The notes: a model not told the origin generated them from the letters alone. A stretch of 64,000 bases of DNA from Streptomyces sp. Tue 6430 (GCA_021568835.1 JAKGSH010000010.1:3348001-3412000); one strand, 5' to 3'; shown: positions 7,975 through 16,054, counted from the first letter of the stretch. Numbers and translations: made by a program.

Positions 7975-8710
7975 ACTCTCCGCCGCGCTGGGCGAGTTGG
8001 CCGCGGCGCACGCGACCGCTCCGGTCGTCGGCGGCCCCGCGACACGGGCCCGGGCGATCCGCCGCGTACGCCGCCGCCGTACCGTCGCGACCCTCGGCGC
8101 TGGGACCGCGGCCCTCGCGCTGCTGGGCCTCGCTCTGGGCCTGCACCCGGGCGGAGACCGCGACGGCCCGGCCGCGCGCCGCCCCGCGGCCGTCGCCCCT
8201 CCCCGCTCCACCCCGCCGTCCACGGCCAATCCGCCGTCCACGGCCACCCCGGTGCCCGTCGGCGGCACGCTCGACCTGTACAGGCGCATTCTCACGTTCG
8301 GCGGCCGGGCGATGCTGGCCCTTTCGGAGTCCGGTGCCCTGCTCGGGTCCGCGAGCCCGATGACGGTGGTCGCGAAGGACGATCGGCGGGAGATGCCCTT
8401 CGACGTGTCCCGCGAAGGCCCCACCATAGGCCCCACCGCGGTGAGCGTCCGGTACGTGGTCGAGCTGCGCGACGGGAAGGACCGGCCGCTCTACGTCGGC
8501 CTCTTCTCCCCGCAGTTCGAGGATCTGGGCGACAAGGACGTCGGAGGCGGCTGGATCGGCCTCGGCGCCGAGGACGCCCGATGGTTCTACGCCCGGGTCC
8601 GCCTCGGCGACACCCTCCCGGTGACGACCGGCACGACGCCGACGGCCACGGCCTCGGCCGCGGCGCCGAGGCCGGCCCCGGCCGGGTCGGGCCGGTCCGG
8701 CTCGGGCTGA
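7964..8710 (+). CDS. Membrane protein coupled to the ECF sigma factor (candidate anti-sigma)
   Basis: 248 residues from GTG 7964, with AAGGAGAG about 8 bases upstream. The cytoplasmic N-terminus (LSAALGELAAAHATAP, then ATRARAIRRVRRRR) is followed by one transmembrane helix at about residues 42-62 (TLGAGTAALALLGLALGL), a Pro/Thr linker, and an outer domain ending in Ala/Pro-rich sequence. It overlaps the sigma gene by 11 bp. I see no zinc-anti-sigma HxxxCxxC motif, so the anti-sigma role rests on context and topology only. Confidence 0.75.
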   Translation: MADELSAALGELAAAHATAPVVGGPATRARAIRRVRRRRTVATLGAGTAALALLGLALGLHPGGDRDGPAARRPAAVAPPRSTPPSTANPPSTATPVPVGGTLDLYRRILTFGGRAMLALSESGALLGSASPMTVVAKDDRREMPFDVSREGPTIGPTAVSVRYVVELRDGKDRPLYVGLFSPQFEDLGDKDVGGGWIGLGAEDARWFYARVRLGDTLPVTTGTTPTATASAAAPRPAPAGSGRSGSG

Positions 8711-8748
8711 CCGGACCGGACCGGACCGGACCGGGCCGGACCGGATCG
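8711..8748. repeat. GGACC pentanucleotide tandem repeat
   Basis: Directly after the stop codon the sequence is repeated GGACC units with one GGGCC variant. It could be slippage-prone; part of it may fold as a weak terminator. Confidence 0.7.
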
Positions 8749-8796
8749 GGTCAGGTCACGGCGAAACCGCGGCGGCGCCGCTGAACACCCGTTTCC

Positions 8797-8895
8797 GGTG
8801 GCCACGTTCGCGCACGCGTACAGCTGGATCTTCGTGCTGTTGCCGTTGCCCGCGCCGGTCGCGTCCAGGCACAGTCCGAACCGGACCCCGACGGG
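8797..8895 (-). pseudogene. Fragment of a ricin B-type lectin domain
   Basis: The minus strand encodes GVRFGLCLDATGAGNGNSTK then IQLYACANVAT, which is one repeat of the R-type (ricin B) lectin trefoil, where CLD and the YxC pattern are conserved. There is no start, no QxW motif and no flanking domain. It is an isolated scrap of a secreted carbohydrate-binding protein, lying between the membrane protein and the lipoprotein gene. Confidence 0.6.
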
Positions 8896-8969
8896 GGAGC
8901 CGTCGGTGGCGGGGCGGGCTCCAGGTGGCGACGCCGGTGTGCCGCCGACCCGTCCTTCTCGTGCCGCCT

Positions 8970-9695
8970 TCAGGGGCGTTGCGCGTTCTGCAGCCGTTCG
9001 ACCTGCCGGCTGACCAGGTCGGCGGGGAAGGACGCGCTGCCTCCGACGTTCAGCTTCCGGAAGGTCACGATGGTGTTCCCGGCCCGCACCAGGGTGAACT
9101 GCTCGTTGCGGTCCCCCGGCTGCCCGGGGCCCATGGGGACGGTCTCCCGGAATCGCACGGCCTCGTCCCCCACGTCCGGTGCCTGTTCCCTCGTCAGCGT
9201 GGCCTTGAACTTCCCCACCCAGCCGGTGCCCTCGTACGAGCGGCAGGAGCCGAGCGCCTGTTCGAGTTGAGTGAAGGCCTGCTCGGCCTTCCCGTCCTCG
9301 TAGGCGGCGAGCGTCGAGCCGCCGCCCCAGATGTCGCCCTCCCAGTTGAAGACCTGCAGGACGACGGCGGACGCGTGCTCCCCGTTGCGGATGTCGAGCG
9401 TGGTTCGGCACGCCGGGTCGGACACCGGCGGGAACGAGCGCCGCTCCTCCTCCGGCTGGGGGTCCTGCACCGAGAGGCCGCCCTCGTACGCCCCCGCGAC
9501 CTCACCGTCCTTGAAGGTGAGCGTCCGCAACTGCGCTTGCGTCAGAGGTGCCACGGCGGCCTTGGCCGACGCGGTCGCCCGCGGTCTCGCCGAGTCCTGT
9601 GCCGCATCCGGGCCCGCGGAACATCCGGCGGCCATCAGGACCCCGGCGATCATCGGACCGGCTGCCGGCATGGGCCGCGGCTTGCGGACGTGCAT
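8970..9695 (-). CDS. Putative secreted lipoprotein of unknown function
   Basis: 241 residues. The N-terminus is a basic stretch, a hydrophobic core and a lipobox (LMAAGCSAG, Cys about residue 25), so it should be lipid-anchored on the outer face of the membrane. The mature part has a linker rich in Ala/Arg and then a compact domain with FKDGEVAGAYEGGLSV, VVLQVFNWEGDIWGGG and NEQFTLVRAGNTIVTFRKLN. The pattern resembles the many sensor-like lipoproteins of Streptomyces, but I do not recognise a named family. Reads away from the divergent ArsR-side gene cluster and appears monocistronic. Confidence 0.75.
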   Translation of the reverse strand: MHVRKPRPMPAAGPMIAGVLMAAGCSAGPDAAQDSARPRATASAKAAVAPLTQAQLRTLTFKDGEVAGAYEGGLSVQDPQPEEERRSFPPVSDPACRTTLDIRNGEHASAVVLQVFNWEGDIWGGGSTLAAYEDGKAEQAFTQLEQALGSCRSYEGTGWVGKFKATLTREQAPDVGDEAVRFRETVPMGPGQPGDRNEQFTLVRAGNTIVTFRKLNVGGSASFPADLVSRQVERLQNAQRP

Positions 9696-9794
9696 GGATG
9701 CCCCCGAGGACGGTGAGAGTGAGGACGCCGACGGTAGCCGTGCCGGGTGGTCGGGTACCAGGGACTTTCCGTGGAGCGAGCCCGCCGAGGCGTC

Positions 9795-10109
9795 TCATCC
9801 CGCCGCGACCACGGCCTCGAGCAGCCCCGGGAAGCGCCGGTCCAGGTCCTCCTTGCGGAGCCGCATGTAGAGCCTGTTCCCGGCGTCACGCTGGTGGACC
9901 AGGCCGGCCTCGCGAAGGACCCGCCAGTGATGGGTGCGGCTCGACTTGCCGACCGGCAGGTCGAAGGAGGCGCACAGGCGCTCCTCGTCCGGCCGCTCGG
10001 CGAGTTCCACGACGACCCGGCGCCGGTTGTCGTCGGCCAGCGCCGTGAGGATCGGCCCGATCCTCAGGTCTTCCACGGCCGGATGCGGGAGCTCGCTCGA
10101 CGTCATCAC
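9795..10109 (-). CDS. ArsR-family winged-helix regulator
   Basis: 104 residues. DLRIGPILTALADDNRRRVV, RLCASFDLPVGKSSRTHHWR and VLREAGLVHQRDAGNRLYMR form the ArsR HTH with recognition helix SSRTHHWRVL and the beta-wing. No metal-binding cysteines are seen, so it is probably a non-metal ArsR repressor of the kind that controls a neighbouring transporter or enzyme. The intergenic region in front of it holds two matched palindromes (10123-10146, 10153-10174), the expected operators. The divergent partner is only a 34-codon frame, which suggests its original target gene was lost. Confidence 0.88.
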   Translation of the reverse strand: MMTSSELPHPAVEDLRIGPILTALADDNRRRVVVELAERPDEERLCASFDLPVGKSSRTHHWRVLREAGLVHQRDAGNRLYMRLRKEDLDRRFPGLLEAVVAAG

Positions 10110-10122
10110 TCACCCTCTCGAC

Positions 10123-10174
10123 AAGGTACGGCTATTGACGTACCTTCCCTTCAGGTACGTCGATGTTCGTACCT
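10123..10174. promoter_or_regulatory. Twin palindromic operator of the ArsR-family regulator
   Basis: AAGGTACG-N8-CGTACCTT at 10123-10146 is a perfect 8-bp inverted repeat. A second, AGGTACG-N8-CGTACCT at 10153-10174, has the same 8-base spacer. Centres lie 29 bp apart, near three helical turns, so two dimers could bind on one face. A TTGACG (10135-10140) inside the first copy is a possible -35 box for the rightward promoter. Confidence 0.8.
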
Positions 10175-10190
10175 TACCCATGGAGGAGTC

Positions 10191-10295
10191 ATGACCGCGG
10201 CGATGTCTTCACGGCGCACAACCCTGCCGTCACGTCTGCGCGCGCTGCTGCGGAGGCTTCTGCTCGCTGAGCACACGCCCTTTTTCATGCTGTGA
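10191..10295 (+). CDS. Short open frame of 34 codons with strong ribosome site
   Basis: ATG 10191 follows TGGAGGAGTC, an excellent ribosome site, and encodes a 34-residue peptide starting MTAAMSSRRTTLPSRLRALL, rich in Arg/Leu and ending in EHTPFFML. It is divergent from the ArsR gene and sits right behind the twin operators, so it should be ArsR-controlled. It may be a true small protein or the surviving first codons of a deleted transporter or enzyme gene. No hydrophobic segment long enough for a membrane span is present apart from the last residues. Confidence 0.45.
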   Translation: MTAAMSSRRTTLPSRLRALLRRLLLAEHTPFFML

Positions 10296-10390
10296 GCGTC
10301 CAGGGGAAGCGGCCCCGGGCTGTCGGTGCCGCCGGTTGTGGGGCCATGGCCGTCAGCTCTGCCGGTTGTGGGGCGCCGGGCTCCTGACTG

Positions 10391-11404
10391 TCAGTGCCGC
10401 CCGCTGTGCGGGGCCGGGAATCCGCGCTGTCGTTCCGGGCGGCGCCAGGCCTCCTTCGCGGGTTCCGGTGCGTCCTGGAGGGTGGTGCGGGCCGCGGCGC
10501 GTTCCGGCGCGAGGGACGCGAAGGCCGCACGCGCGGTGTCCAGGAACGCCGGCACGCTCGGTCGCAGCTCGGCCCGGCGCAGCCAGGTCATGGTCACCTC
10601 GGTCCGCGACGCGCTGCCGGTGACCGGTACGGCGGCCACCTCGCCGCGGGCCGCGGCCCCCGCCGCCGCCATCTCGGGCAGCAGGGCGCAGCCCATCCCG
10701 GCCGCGGCGCACTGGCAGAGCGCCGCCATGCTCCCGACCTGCGCGTCGATGACCGGGGCGTCCGGCCCCAGGGTGTCGATCAGTCGGTCGAGCATCTCCC
10801 GGAAGCCGCAGCCCTCGGGCGTGGCGAGGAACGACTCCCCCCGCAGGTCCGGTCCGTCGATCCGGCGGTGGCCCGAGAGCCGGTGTCCCACGGGCGTGAC
10901 CACCACGAGGCGGTCCGTGGCGAGGCTCTCGCCGGCCATCTGCTGGTCCTGGGGCGCCCGGCCGAAGGTGAGCGCGACGTCGACCTCGCCCCGCCGGACC
11001 CATTCGTACAGCTCGCCCCGGCCACCCTCGCGCAGGGTGACCCGGACGCGGGGGTGGCGCCGGCGGTACAGCGCGAGGACGGCGGGCAGCCGGTGGGCGC
11101 ACAGGGTCTCCAGGCCGCCGACGGTCAGCCGGCCGCCCGGCTCCCGCGCGTCGTCCTCGACGGCGGCGCGCGCCTCCTGGGCGAGCGTCAGCATCTGGTC
11201 GGCGTAGTCCACCAGCCGCTCGCCGGCGGGGGTCAGGGACAGTCTGCGGTGGGTCCGGTCGAACAGCCTGGTGCCGAGCTCCGTCTCCAGGGCCTGGACG
11301 TGCTCGGTGACGCTGGACTGGGAGTAGCTCAGTTCGGCGGCGGCGCGAGTGAAGTTCAGCGTGCGCGCCACCGTCCTGAAGGTCCGCAGGTGACGCAGCT
11401 CCAC
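10391..11404 (-). CDS. LysR-family transcriptional regulator
   Basis: 337 residues from GTG 11404, which has GGCGGAG 5 bases upstream and starts VELRHLRTFRTVARTLNFTR, the canonical LysR opening. The HTH covers residues 1-60 (AAAELSYSQSSVTEHVQALE); the effector-binding domain covers about 90-300 with GGLETLCAHRLPAVLALYRR and MAGESLATDRLVVVTPVGH. It is divergent from the MFS exporter that starts 188 bp away, the usual arrangement in which the LysR protein controls the exporter. An upstream ATG in the same frame (11512) would add 36 residues unlike the family and is rejected. Confidence 0.92.
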   Translation of the reverse strand: MELRHLRTFRTVARTLNFTRAAAELSYSQSSVTEHVQALETELGTRLFDRTHRRLSLTPAGERLVDYADQMLTLAQEARAAVEDDAREPGGRLTVGGLETLCAHRLPAVLALYRRRHPRVRVTLREGGRGELYEWVRRGEVDVALTFGRAPQDQQMAGESLATDRLVVVTPVGHRLSGHRRIDGPDLRGESFLATPEGCGFREMLDRLIDTLGPDAPVIDAQVGSMAALCQCAAAGMGCALLPEMAAAGAAARGEVAAVPVTGSASRTEVTMTWLRRAELRPSVPAFLDTARAAFASLAPERAAARTTLQDAPEPAKEAWRRPERQRGFPAPHSGRH

Positions 11405-11591
11405 GGCTTCTCCGCCCTTCTCATCGGTTCTGCCGATGGCCGTCATCGGAAGAGCCCGCTTCTCCGAACAGTCCCGTGCTGACAGGGTTTCAGGCATCGC
11501 CCCCGCCCACAACCGGTCCCGGCGACACCCCCCGCTGCCGTGTCACGGCCTTTGCTCAGGAACGTCCCCGCACCTCCTCGGGAGGACAGTC

Positions 11592-13046
11592 ATGTCCAGC
11601 CAGTCAGTCAGTCCGGCGAACGCGCCCCGCCCGTCGTCCGACGCCCCACCGGACGGTGCCGGCACGGCCGCCGGCCGGCCGAACGGCCTTCTGCTGTTCG
11701 GGCTGTCCCTGGGCTACTTCATGGTGATGCTGGACACCACGGTGGTCACGGTGGCCCTGCCCGCCATCGGCGACGATCTGTCCGGCTCGCTCACCGGACT
11801 GCAGTGGGTGTCCAACGGCTACACGCTCACCTTCGCCGCCCTGCTCCTCAGCGCCGGCGCGCTCTGCGACCGGTACGGCGGGCGCAAGGTCTTCCTCACC
11901 GGGCTGTGGCTGTTCGCCCTCTTCTCGGGCGCGTCCGCGGCGGCGGGATCCATGGGGGCGCTGATCACCCTGCGCGCCCTGCTCGGCGTGGCGGGCGCCC
12001 TGCTCCTGCCCACTTCGCTGGCGATCATCGCGCACGCGTACACCGAGCCGGCCGCACGGGCCCGGGCCATGGGCACCTGGGCCGCCATCAGCGGTACCGC
12101 GCTCGCCGCGGGCCCCCTGGTGGGCGGCGTCCTCACCGACACGCTGGGCTGGCAGGCCATCTTCCTGATCAACGTGCCGGTCGCCCTGGTCGGCATCGTC
12201 ATCACGACGAAGCACGCCCCCGTCAGCGCCCCCAAGCCCTCCACGGGCGTCGACCTTCCGGGGCAGATCTCCGCGGTCCTGGCACTGGCCGGCCTGACCT
12301 GTGCGCTCGTCGAGAGCGAGCCGGAGGGCTGGGGATCGGTCCAGGTGCTCGGCGGCCTCGCCGTGTTCGCGGTGGCGGGCGCCCTGTTCGTCCTGGCCGA
12401 ACGCCGTACGGAGACGGCGACCCACGCCCCGATGCTGCCGCTGACGATGTTCCGCAACCGGACGTTTTCGGCGGGCCTGTTCGCCGGTCTCCTGGTCAAC
12501 TTCGGCCTGTCCGGCGTCCTCTTCGTCCTCTCCCTGTTCTTCCAGGAGGCCCACGGCCACTCGGCCTTCACCACGGGTCTCGTCTTCCTGCCGCTCACCC
12601 TCCCCACCGCCTTCAACCCGGTCTTCACCGGCCGGCTCGTGGGCAGGATCGGAGCCCGCAAGCCGGCCGTCACCGGATTCCTGATGATGGGTGTCGGAGT
12701 CCTCGTCCAGTCCGCCTCGACCACGGACTCGACCCCGGGGCTCGTCGTGATGTGCTGCGGCCTGCTCGTCCTCGGCTTCGGCGTCTCCTTCGCGATCCCC
12801 TCGTTGATGACCGCTGTGGTCGGATCGGTGGCCGGGGAACAGTCCGGCATCGCCTCGGGGGCGCTCAACTCCGCCCGCCAGACCGGCGCCGTGCTGGGTG
12901 TCGCCGTCCTCGGAGCGGTGATCGGCGGTGGGGCCCCGGTCGGTTCCCGCACCCGGCTCGCGCTCGTGGTCGCCGGCGTCGTGCTGCTCGCCGGTGCGGG
13001 TGTGGTGGCCGCCTGCATCGGCCGCTCCCCGCGGAAGAGCGCCTGA
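11592..13046 (+). CDS. MFS drug transporter, DHA2 (14-helix) family
   Basis: 484 residues from ATG 11592 with GGAGGA 5 bases upstream. Motif D1-like LDTTVVTVALPAIGDDL, motif A (CDRYGGRK) and motif C (GTALAAGPLVGG) identify a proton-coupled major-facilitator exporter; I count about 14 hydrophobic segments, as in EmrB/QacA relatives. It would export a hydrophobic or antibiotic-like compound across the plasma membrane, substrate unknown. It is divergent from the LysR-type gene, the probable regulator. The C-terminus ends IGRSPRKSA without extra domains. Confidence 0.93.
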   Translation: MSSQSVSPANAPRPSSDAPPDGAGTAAGRPNGLLLFGLSLGYFMVMLDTTVVTVALPAIGDDLSGSLTGLQWVSNGYTLTFAALLLSAGALCDRYGGRKVFLTGLWLFALFSGASAAAGSMGALITLRALLGVAGALLLPTSLAIIAHAYTEPAARARAMGTWAAISGTALAAGPLVGGVLTDTLGWQAIFLINVPVALVGIVITTKHAPVSAPKPSTGVDLPGQISAVLALAGLTCALVESEPEGWGSVQVLGGLAVFAVAGALFVLAERRTETATHAPMLPLTMFRNRTFSAGLFAGLLVNFGLSGVLFVLSLFFQEAHGHSAFTTGLVFLPLTLPTAFNPVFTGRLVGRIGARKPAVTGFLMMGVGVLVQSASTTDSTPGLVVMCCGLLVLGFGVSFAIPSLMTAVVGSVAGEQSGIASGALNSARQTGAVLGVAVLGAVIGGGAPVGSRTRLALVVAGVVLLAGAGVVAACIGRSPRKSA

Positions 13047-13485
13047 AGAGGGCCGACGGCACGGCTGCGGGCCACCCGGCGCCACCCGGTGCGGCGACCC
13101 TCGGACGAGGCGCGGGGCACGGCCCGCCGCGTTCACCTCAGAGTGTCCGCAGCCTGGTGGTGAAGACGTGGTCGGCGATCTTCTCGCCGAGGGCGAGACC
13201 CTCCTCGGAGTTCCAGGGGGAAGCGGACGCCGAGCCGGACGAGGCTCTGCGCGCTCTCCCGGGCGACCTGGCCGAGCGCACCGCCGACCTGCGGGTCGTG
13301 CCCGAGACCGACCGGGTGCGTCGGGCGCCCCGCCGCCAAGCCGTTCTCGCGGAACTGCGTGACATCCAAACCGGCCCGTCCCGCGCGCTGCCGGCACCGA
13401 AGGACCGGATTCCGCACGCTGAGGCGCCGGTCGTCCTTCCCGACACCCACGTGTGCCAATTTGGTACATGGACTACTCTTGGTAC
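13047..13485. other. Gene-poor gap with possible decayed coding
   Basis: About 440 bp. Two minus-strand frames have protein-like composition (HDPQVGGALGQVARESAQ in one, and GEKIADHVFTTRLRTL, ending at 13138, in another), as if one gene had been broken by indels. I cannot assign a family. No convincing start or ribosome site. Confidence 0.3.
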
Positions 13486-13488
13486 ATG
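13461..13488 (+). promoter_or_regulatory. Direct repeat TTGGTACATG over the antitoxin start
   Basis: TTGGTACATG occurs at 13461-13470 and again at 13479-13488, period 18 bp; the second copy contains the first ATG of the antitoxin gene. Ribbon-helix-helix antitoxins bind such direct repeats in their own promoters, so this is a candidate autoregulatory operator, possibly with a very short leader. Confidence 0.5.
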
Positions 13489-13752
13489 TCCATGAAGCGC
13501 ACGAACGTCTACGCCGACCCCGAAGACCTGGCGATCATCAAGGAGGCCGCGAAGCGCCGGGGGATAAGCGAGGCCGAGATCATCCGCCAGGGCATCCACC
13601 TCGCTGCCATGGCGAACAGGGTCTGGGACGAGCCGCTGTTCTCGCGCACCTTCGAGGGGACGGGACGCACGCCCTCCAGGCCGGAGGTCCGTGACGCGGT
13701 CGCCGACGCTGTCCGCCGTGAGACAGGCTCGGATTCCGGAACCGCCGCGTGA
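13486..13752 (+). CDS. Ribbon-helix-helix antitoxin (VapB-like)
   Basis: 88 residues from ATG 13486 (a second ATG at 13492 is equally possible). KRTNVYADPEDLAIIKEAAK then RRGISEAEIIRQGIHLAAMA is the CopG/Arc ribbon-helix-helix fold; the C-terminus (RVWDEPLFSRTFEG, then acidic) would wrap the toxin. It binds and neutralises the PIN-domain ribonuclease encoded next, whose GTG overlaps its stop codon by four bases (GTGA, 13749-13752), so translation is coupled. Tandem TTGGTACATG repeats around the start suggest autorepression. Confidence 0.85.
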   Translation: MSMKRTNVYADPEDLAIIKEAAKRRGISEAEIIRQGIHLAAMANRVWDEPLFSRTFEGTGRTPSRPEVRDAVADAVRRETGSDSGTAA

Positions 13753-14192
13753 TCGTTGTCATCGCCGACACGTCCGGCCTCTTGGCGGCCCTGGACTCGG
13801 CTCACCCGGAACACCGGGCGGCGAACGAGGCGATCATGGCGGCCGGCCTCCTGGTCATGTCCCCGCTGCTGCTGGCCGAGCTGGATCACGTCGCCACGCG
13901 CGAGCTGGGCAGGGCGGCCGCCCTCAGCGCGGTCGACGACCTCCGGCGCTGGATGAGCCGGGGACGTGTCGTCATGCCGGAGATCACGGAGGACCACCTG
14001 GGCGCCGCGCAGTCCGTCCGTGTCCGCTACCGTGCGCTCGACCTCGACCTCGCTGACGCGGTCAACGTGGCGCTCGCCGCCGACTACGACACGGACGCGA
14101 TCCTCACCCTCGACCGACGCGACTTCCGGGCCGTACGCCCCTTGGGCCACCACAAGGCGTTCCGGGTACTCCCCGACGATCTCCCGCTCTGA
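13749..14192 (+). CDS. PIN-domain ribonuclease toxin (VapC-like)
   Basis: 147 residues from GTG 13749. The first acidic residue is in VIADTSGLLAALDSAHPEH; the second group is LLLAELDHVATRELGR; the third is LDLDLADAVNVALAADYDTD followed by AILTLDRRDF. These Asp/Glu residues make the Mg-dependent PIN active site that cleaves RNA (tRNA or rRNA in characterised VapC proteins). It forms an operon with the ribbon-helix-helix antitoxin and lies just outside the eroded integration zone; all catalytic residues appear intact. Confidence 0.88.
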   Translation: MIVVIADTSGLLAALDSAHPEHRAANEAIMAAGLLVMSPLLLAELDHVATRELGRAAALSAVDDLRRWMSRGRVVMPEITEDHLGAAQSVRVRYRALDLDLADAVNVALAADYDTDAILTLDRRDFRAVRPLGHHKAFRVLPDDLPL

Positions 14193-14200
14193 CACGACGG

Positions 14201-14240
14201 GAGTCCGAGAACCGAACTCGCCCTCCCAGATTGGGAATTT
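14201..14240. repeat. Degenerate att-like copy (tRNA-Gly 3' segment)
   Basis: GAGAACCGAACTCGCCCTCC then CAGATTGGGAATTT resembles the att core GAGAATCGAACTCGCGCTCT CAGCTTGGGAAGCT found at 16068-16101 and in tRNA-Gly. It is the leftmost and most diverged copy and probably marks an old integration boundary. Confidence 0.5.
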
Positions 14241-14244
14241 GCGA

Positions 14245-14815
14245 TCAGGTGTGACGCGTCCAAGCGCTGAGCCGGGCGACCGCCCGGGACGAGGACTCAT
14301 CCGTCTTGGCCGCATTCACCGTGACTCCCCGCTGTTCCCTGCTCTGCCTGGTGCGCCAGTGGTGCGGCGGCAACACGTCACACCATGGGAAGCTTGGGTT
14401 CTCCGGCGGCGGTTGCTGCGCTGACCTGCGACGGAGTGGTGTTGGGGTCGGTCGGCCGAGTGAGGCTTGTCTGCGGCGTCGGTGGTAGGTCCGCTCGATC
14501 CAGGTCACGATCGCGATCCGGAGTTCTTCGCGGGTGGCCCGGACACGGCGGTCGGGGACGTTCTTCTGCAGCAGGCTGAAGAAGGACTCCACGGCCGCGT
14601 TGTCGCCGGCAGCTGCGACCCTCCCTGTCGATCCGGCCATCCGGTGGCGGTCGAGCGCCCGGACGAACTTCCGGGAGCGGAAATGCGATCCACGATCACT
14701 GTGCAGAATGCACCCGTCGACGTCTCCACGCCGGGCCACGGCGTTGTCCAGGGCGGCCATGGCCAGGCTGCCTTCCGGCAGACCGCCTCTGCTCGTTGCG
14801 AGCTGCCGGATCAGA
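14245..14815 (-). pseudogene. IS3-family transposase (OrfB) remnant, both ends lost
   Basis: The minus strand encodes GGLPEGSLAMAALDNAVARR, HSDRGSHFRSRKFVRALDRH, GDNAAVESFFSLLQKNVPDR and ERTYHRRRRQASLGR. HSDRGS and NAAVESFF hold the second Asp and the Glu of the DDE integrase core, so this is the C-terminal half of an IS3 OrfB. The first Asp and everything upstream are missing; the open frame simply runs into the 3' end of the lipoprotein gene near 14815. After SLGRPTP the family sequence also breaks off into flanking repeat DNA. It is not functional. Confidence 0.8.
14316..14371. repeat. Flank repeat copy A
   Basis: TCACCGTGACTCCCCGCTGT followed by TCCC, then a CTGGTGCGC-N-GTGGTGCG tail. 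The first 24 bases are identical to 18357-18380, and a looser copy lies at 16171-16230. Each copy lies 75-95 bp to the right of an att-like core, so the unit [core plus this flank] was duplicated. Confidence 0.65.
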
Positions 14816-15440
14816 GAAGCGCACCGTCGGTGATCTGAGTGGCCATGCCGTTCTTGACTACGACCTGGGCTTCCACACCCTTCTTGGCGGCCTTCTCCAG
14901 GTCGGCCTCCTCGCAGGGGGCGTCCACCTTCGAGCCGGCGGTGCCGCAGATCTGGCCCCCGCCCAGGATCACGGTGTCCTCGGCGAGGAAGAAGGCCTGC
15001 TGCTCACCGCCGGAGCCCTGGGCCGCAGGACCGTCGACCAGGTACTTGCCGGGCGCCACGTACCGCACGATGCCGTACCAGGTGCCGCTGACGCCCTTGC
15101 CCTTGTCGAGGCCCTCCACGACGGTCTCGCCGGAGTCGGACGTGCTCCCGGAGCCGGACGTGCCGCCGCCGGACGTGCTCCCGGAACCGGACGTACTGCC
15201 ACTGCCGGACGTCTTCCCGGAGCCGGACGTGCCGCCGCCGGACGTGTTCTCGGAACCGGAGGGGGAGGCGGAGGCACCGCTGACACCTGTGGCGCCGGCC
15301 TTGCTCGCCGCCGCAGCCGCGTCGGCCTTGCCGGAGGAGCTGTCGGCGGCGTCGTCGCTCTGGTTGCACGCCGTCATCAGCAGGGTGCCGCCCAGGAGTG
15401 CGGCCGAGACGAGGAAGGCCTTGCGGCGGTTGCGGATCAT
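14811..15440 (-). CDS. Secreted lipoprotein with Ser/Gly/Thr repeat linker
   Basis: 209 residues from ATG 15440 with GGGGGAA about 8 bases upstream. Signal sequence RRKAFLVSAALLGGTLLMTA then lipobox Cys (LMTACNQ). Residues 30-105 are a flexible linker made of repeated TSGSG/TSGGG units at 15130-15260, variable in length by nature. The C-terminal 100 residues form a small domain (GTWYGIVRYVAPGKYLVDGP, AFFLAEDTVILGGGQICG). It should be lipid-anchored at the cell surface with the domain displayed by the linker. I do not recognise the domain. Its last codons abut the IS3 remnant, so the true C-terminus may have been altered. Confidence 0.78.
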   Translation of the reverse strand: MIRNRRKAFLVSAALLGGTLLMTACNQSDDAADSSSGKADAAAAASKAGATGVSGASASPSGSENTSGGGTSGSGKTSGSGSTSGSGSTSGGGTSGSGSTSDSGETVVEGLDKGKGVSGTWYGIVRYVAPGKYLVDGPAAQGSGGEQQAFFLAEDTVILGGGQICGTAGSKVDAPCEEADLEKAAKKGVEAQVVVKNGMATQITDGALL

Positions 15441-15597
15441 GGGTCAATTCCCCCTGCTGGTCGATTTGTTGGGGCTGAGGTGCGGGCGTTCCTCGGCACG
15501 TTCTTGATCAGTATGAGGGGACCAGGACCCGAGCGGTTGCCTCGGTCCTTGATCCAGGACGACGCCGTCACGGTCCCGTGACATGACCAACTCGATT

Positions 15598-15970
15598 TCA
15601 CCGAGACGGGGTTGATGCTCCGCGCCATGCGCCATGCGCCGGGGCATCGAGGGCGTTCTTGGTGGCGTACTTGGCCACGTATCCGGCGACCTTGGCGTCC
15701 GTGAGTTCGCCGTCGCCCGGGGCGGAGATCCGATCCACCTTGAAGAGGTCGCCCCGCCGTATGACGCGTTCGCCGACCGAGTCCGACTCGAGCGTGAGCC
15801 GGGCACGCTCGACCGCCGGGCCGACGATGACGCGGAGGGCGTCGAAGGTGGCCCAGGCCGGGGACGAGGTGGTGTGGCCGCCGGGACCGTCGAAGCTGAC
15901 GACCGCGTGGAAGTGGACCAGGCCGCGTTGCCGGTACTCGGCGCACGCCACGACGAGAAGCCCACGGGCA
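15598..15970 (-). pseudogene. RepSA-type replication initiator fragment
   Basis: The minus strand encodes VACAEYRQRGLVHFHAVVSF, DALRVIVGPAVERARLTLES and DAKVAGYVAKYATKNALDAP. The HFHAVV and YVAKYATK motifs are typical of the rolling-circle initiators of pSAM2-type integrative elements of Streptomyces. Only the middle of the protein is here: both ends run into unrelated sequence. It lies to the left of the clear attL copy at 16055, so it belongs to a different, older element than the one that left the integrase remnant at 22.7 kb. Confidence 0.75.
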
Positions 15971-16022
15971 GCTGATCGCGTCCTTGTGGTGCGCGCCCCG
16001 CCCACCGGTCCGGACAACAAAG

Positions 16023-16049
16023 AACCCCCGGGTCGATGACCTGGGGGTT
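16023..16049 (-). terminator. Duplicated tRNA-Gly terminator
   Basis: AACCCCCGGGTC-GAT-GACCTGGGGGTT hairpin. The same GGGTCGATGACC core forms the terminator behind tRNA-Gly at 23195-23222, so it was carried along with the att duplication. Confidence 0.6.
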
Positions 16050-16054
16050 TGTGT

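Noticed and set aside
8711..8748. GGACC repeats considered as an iteron origin
   Set aside because: Five-base unit, no replication gene beside it.
13133..13459. Minus-strand frame of 108 codons behind the MFS gene
   Set aside because: Protein-like patches occur in two different frames without start signals; kept only as possible decayed coding.
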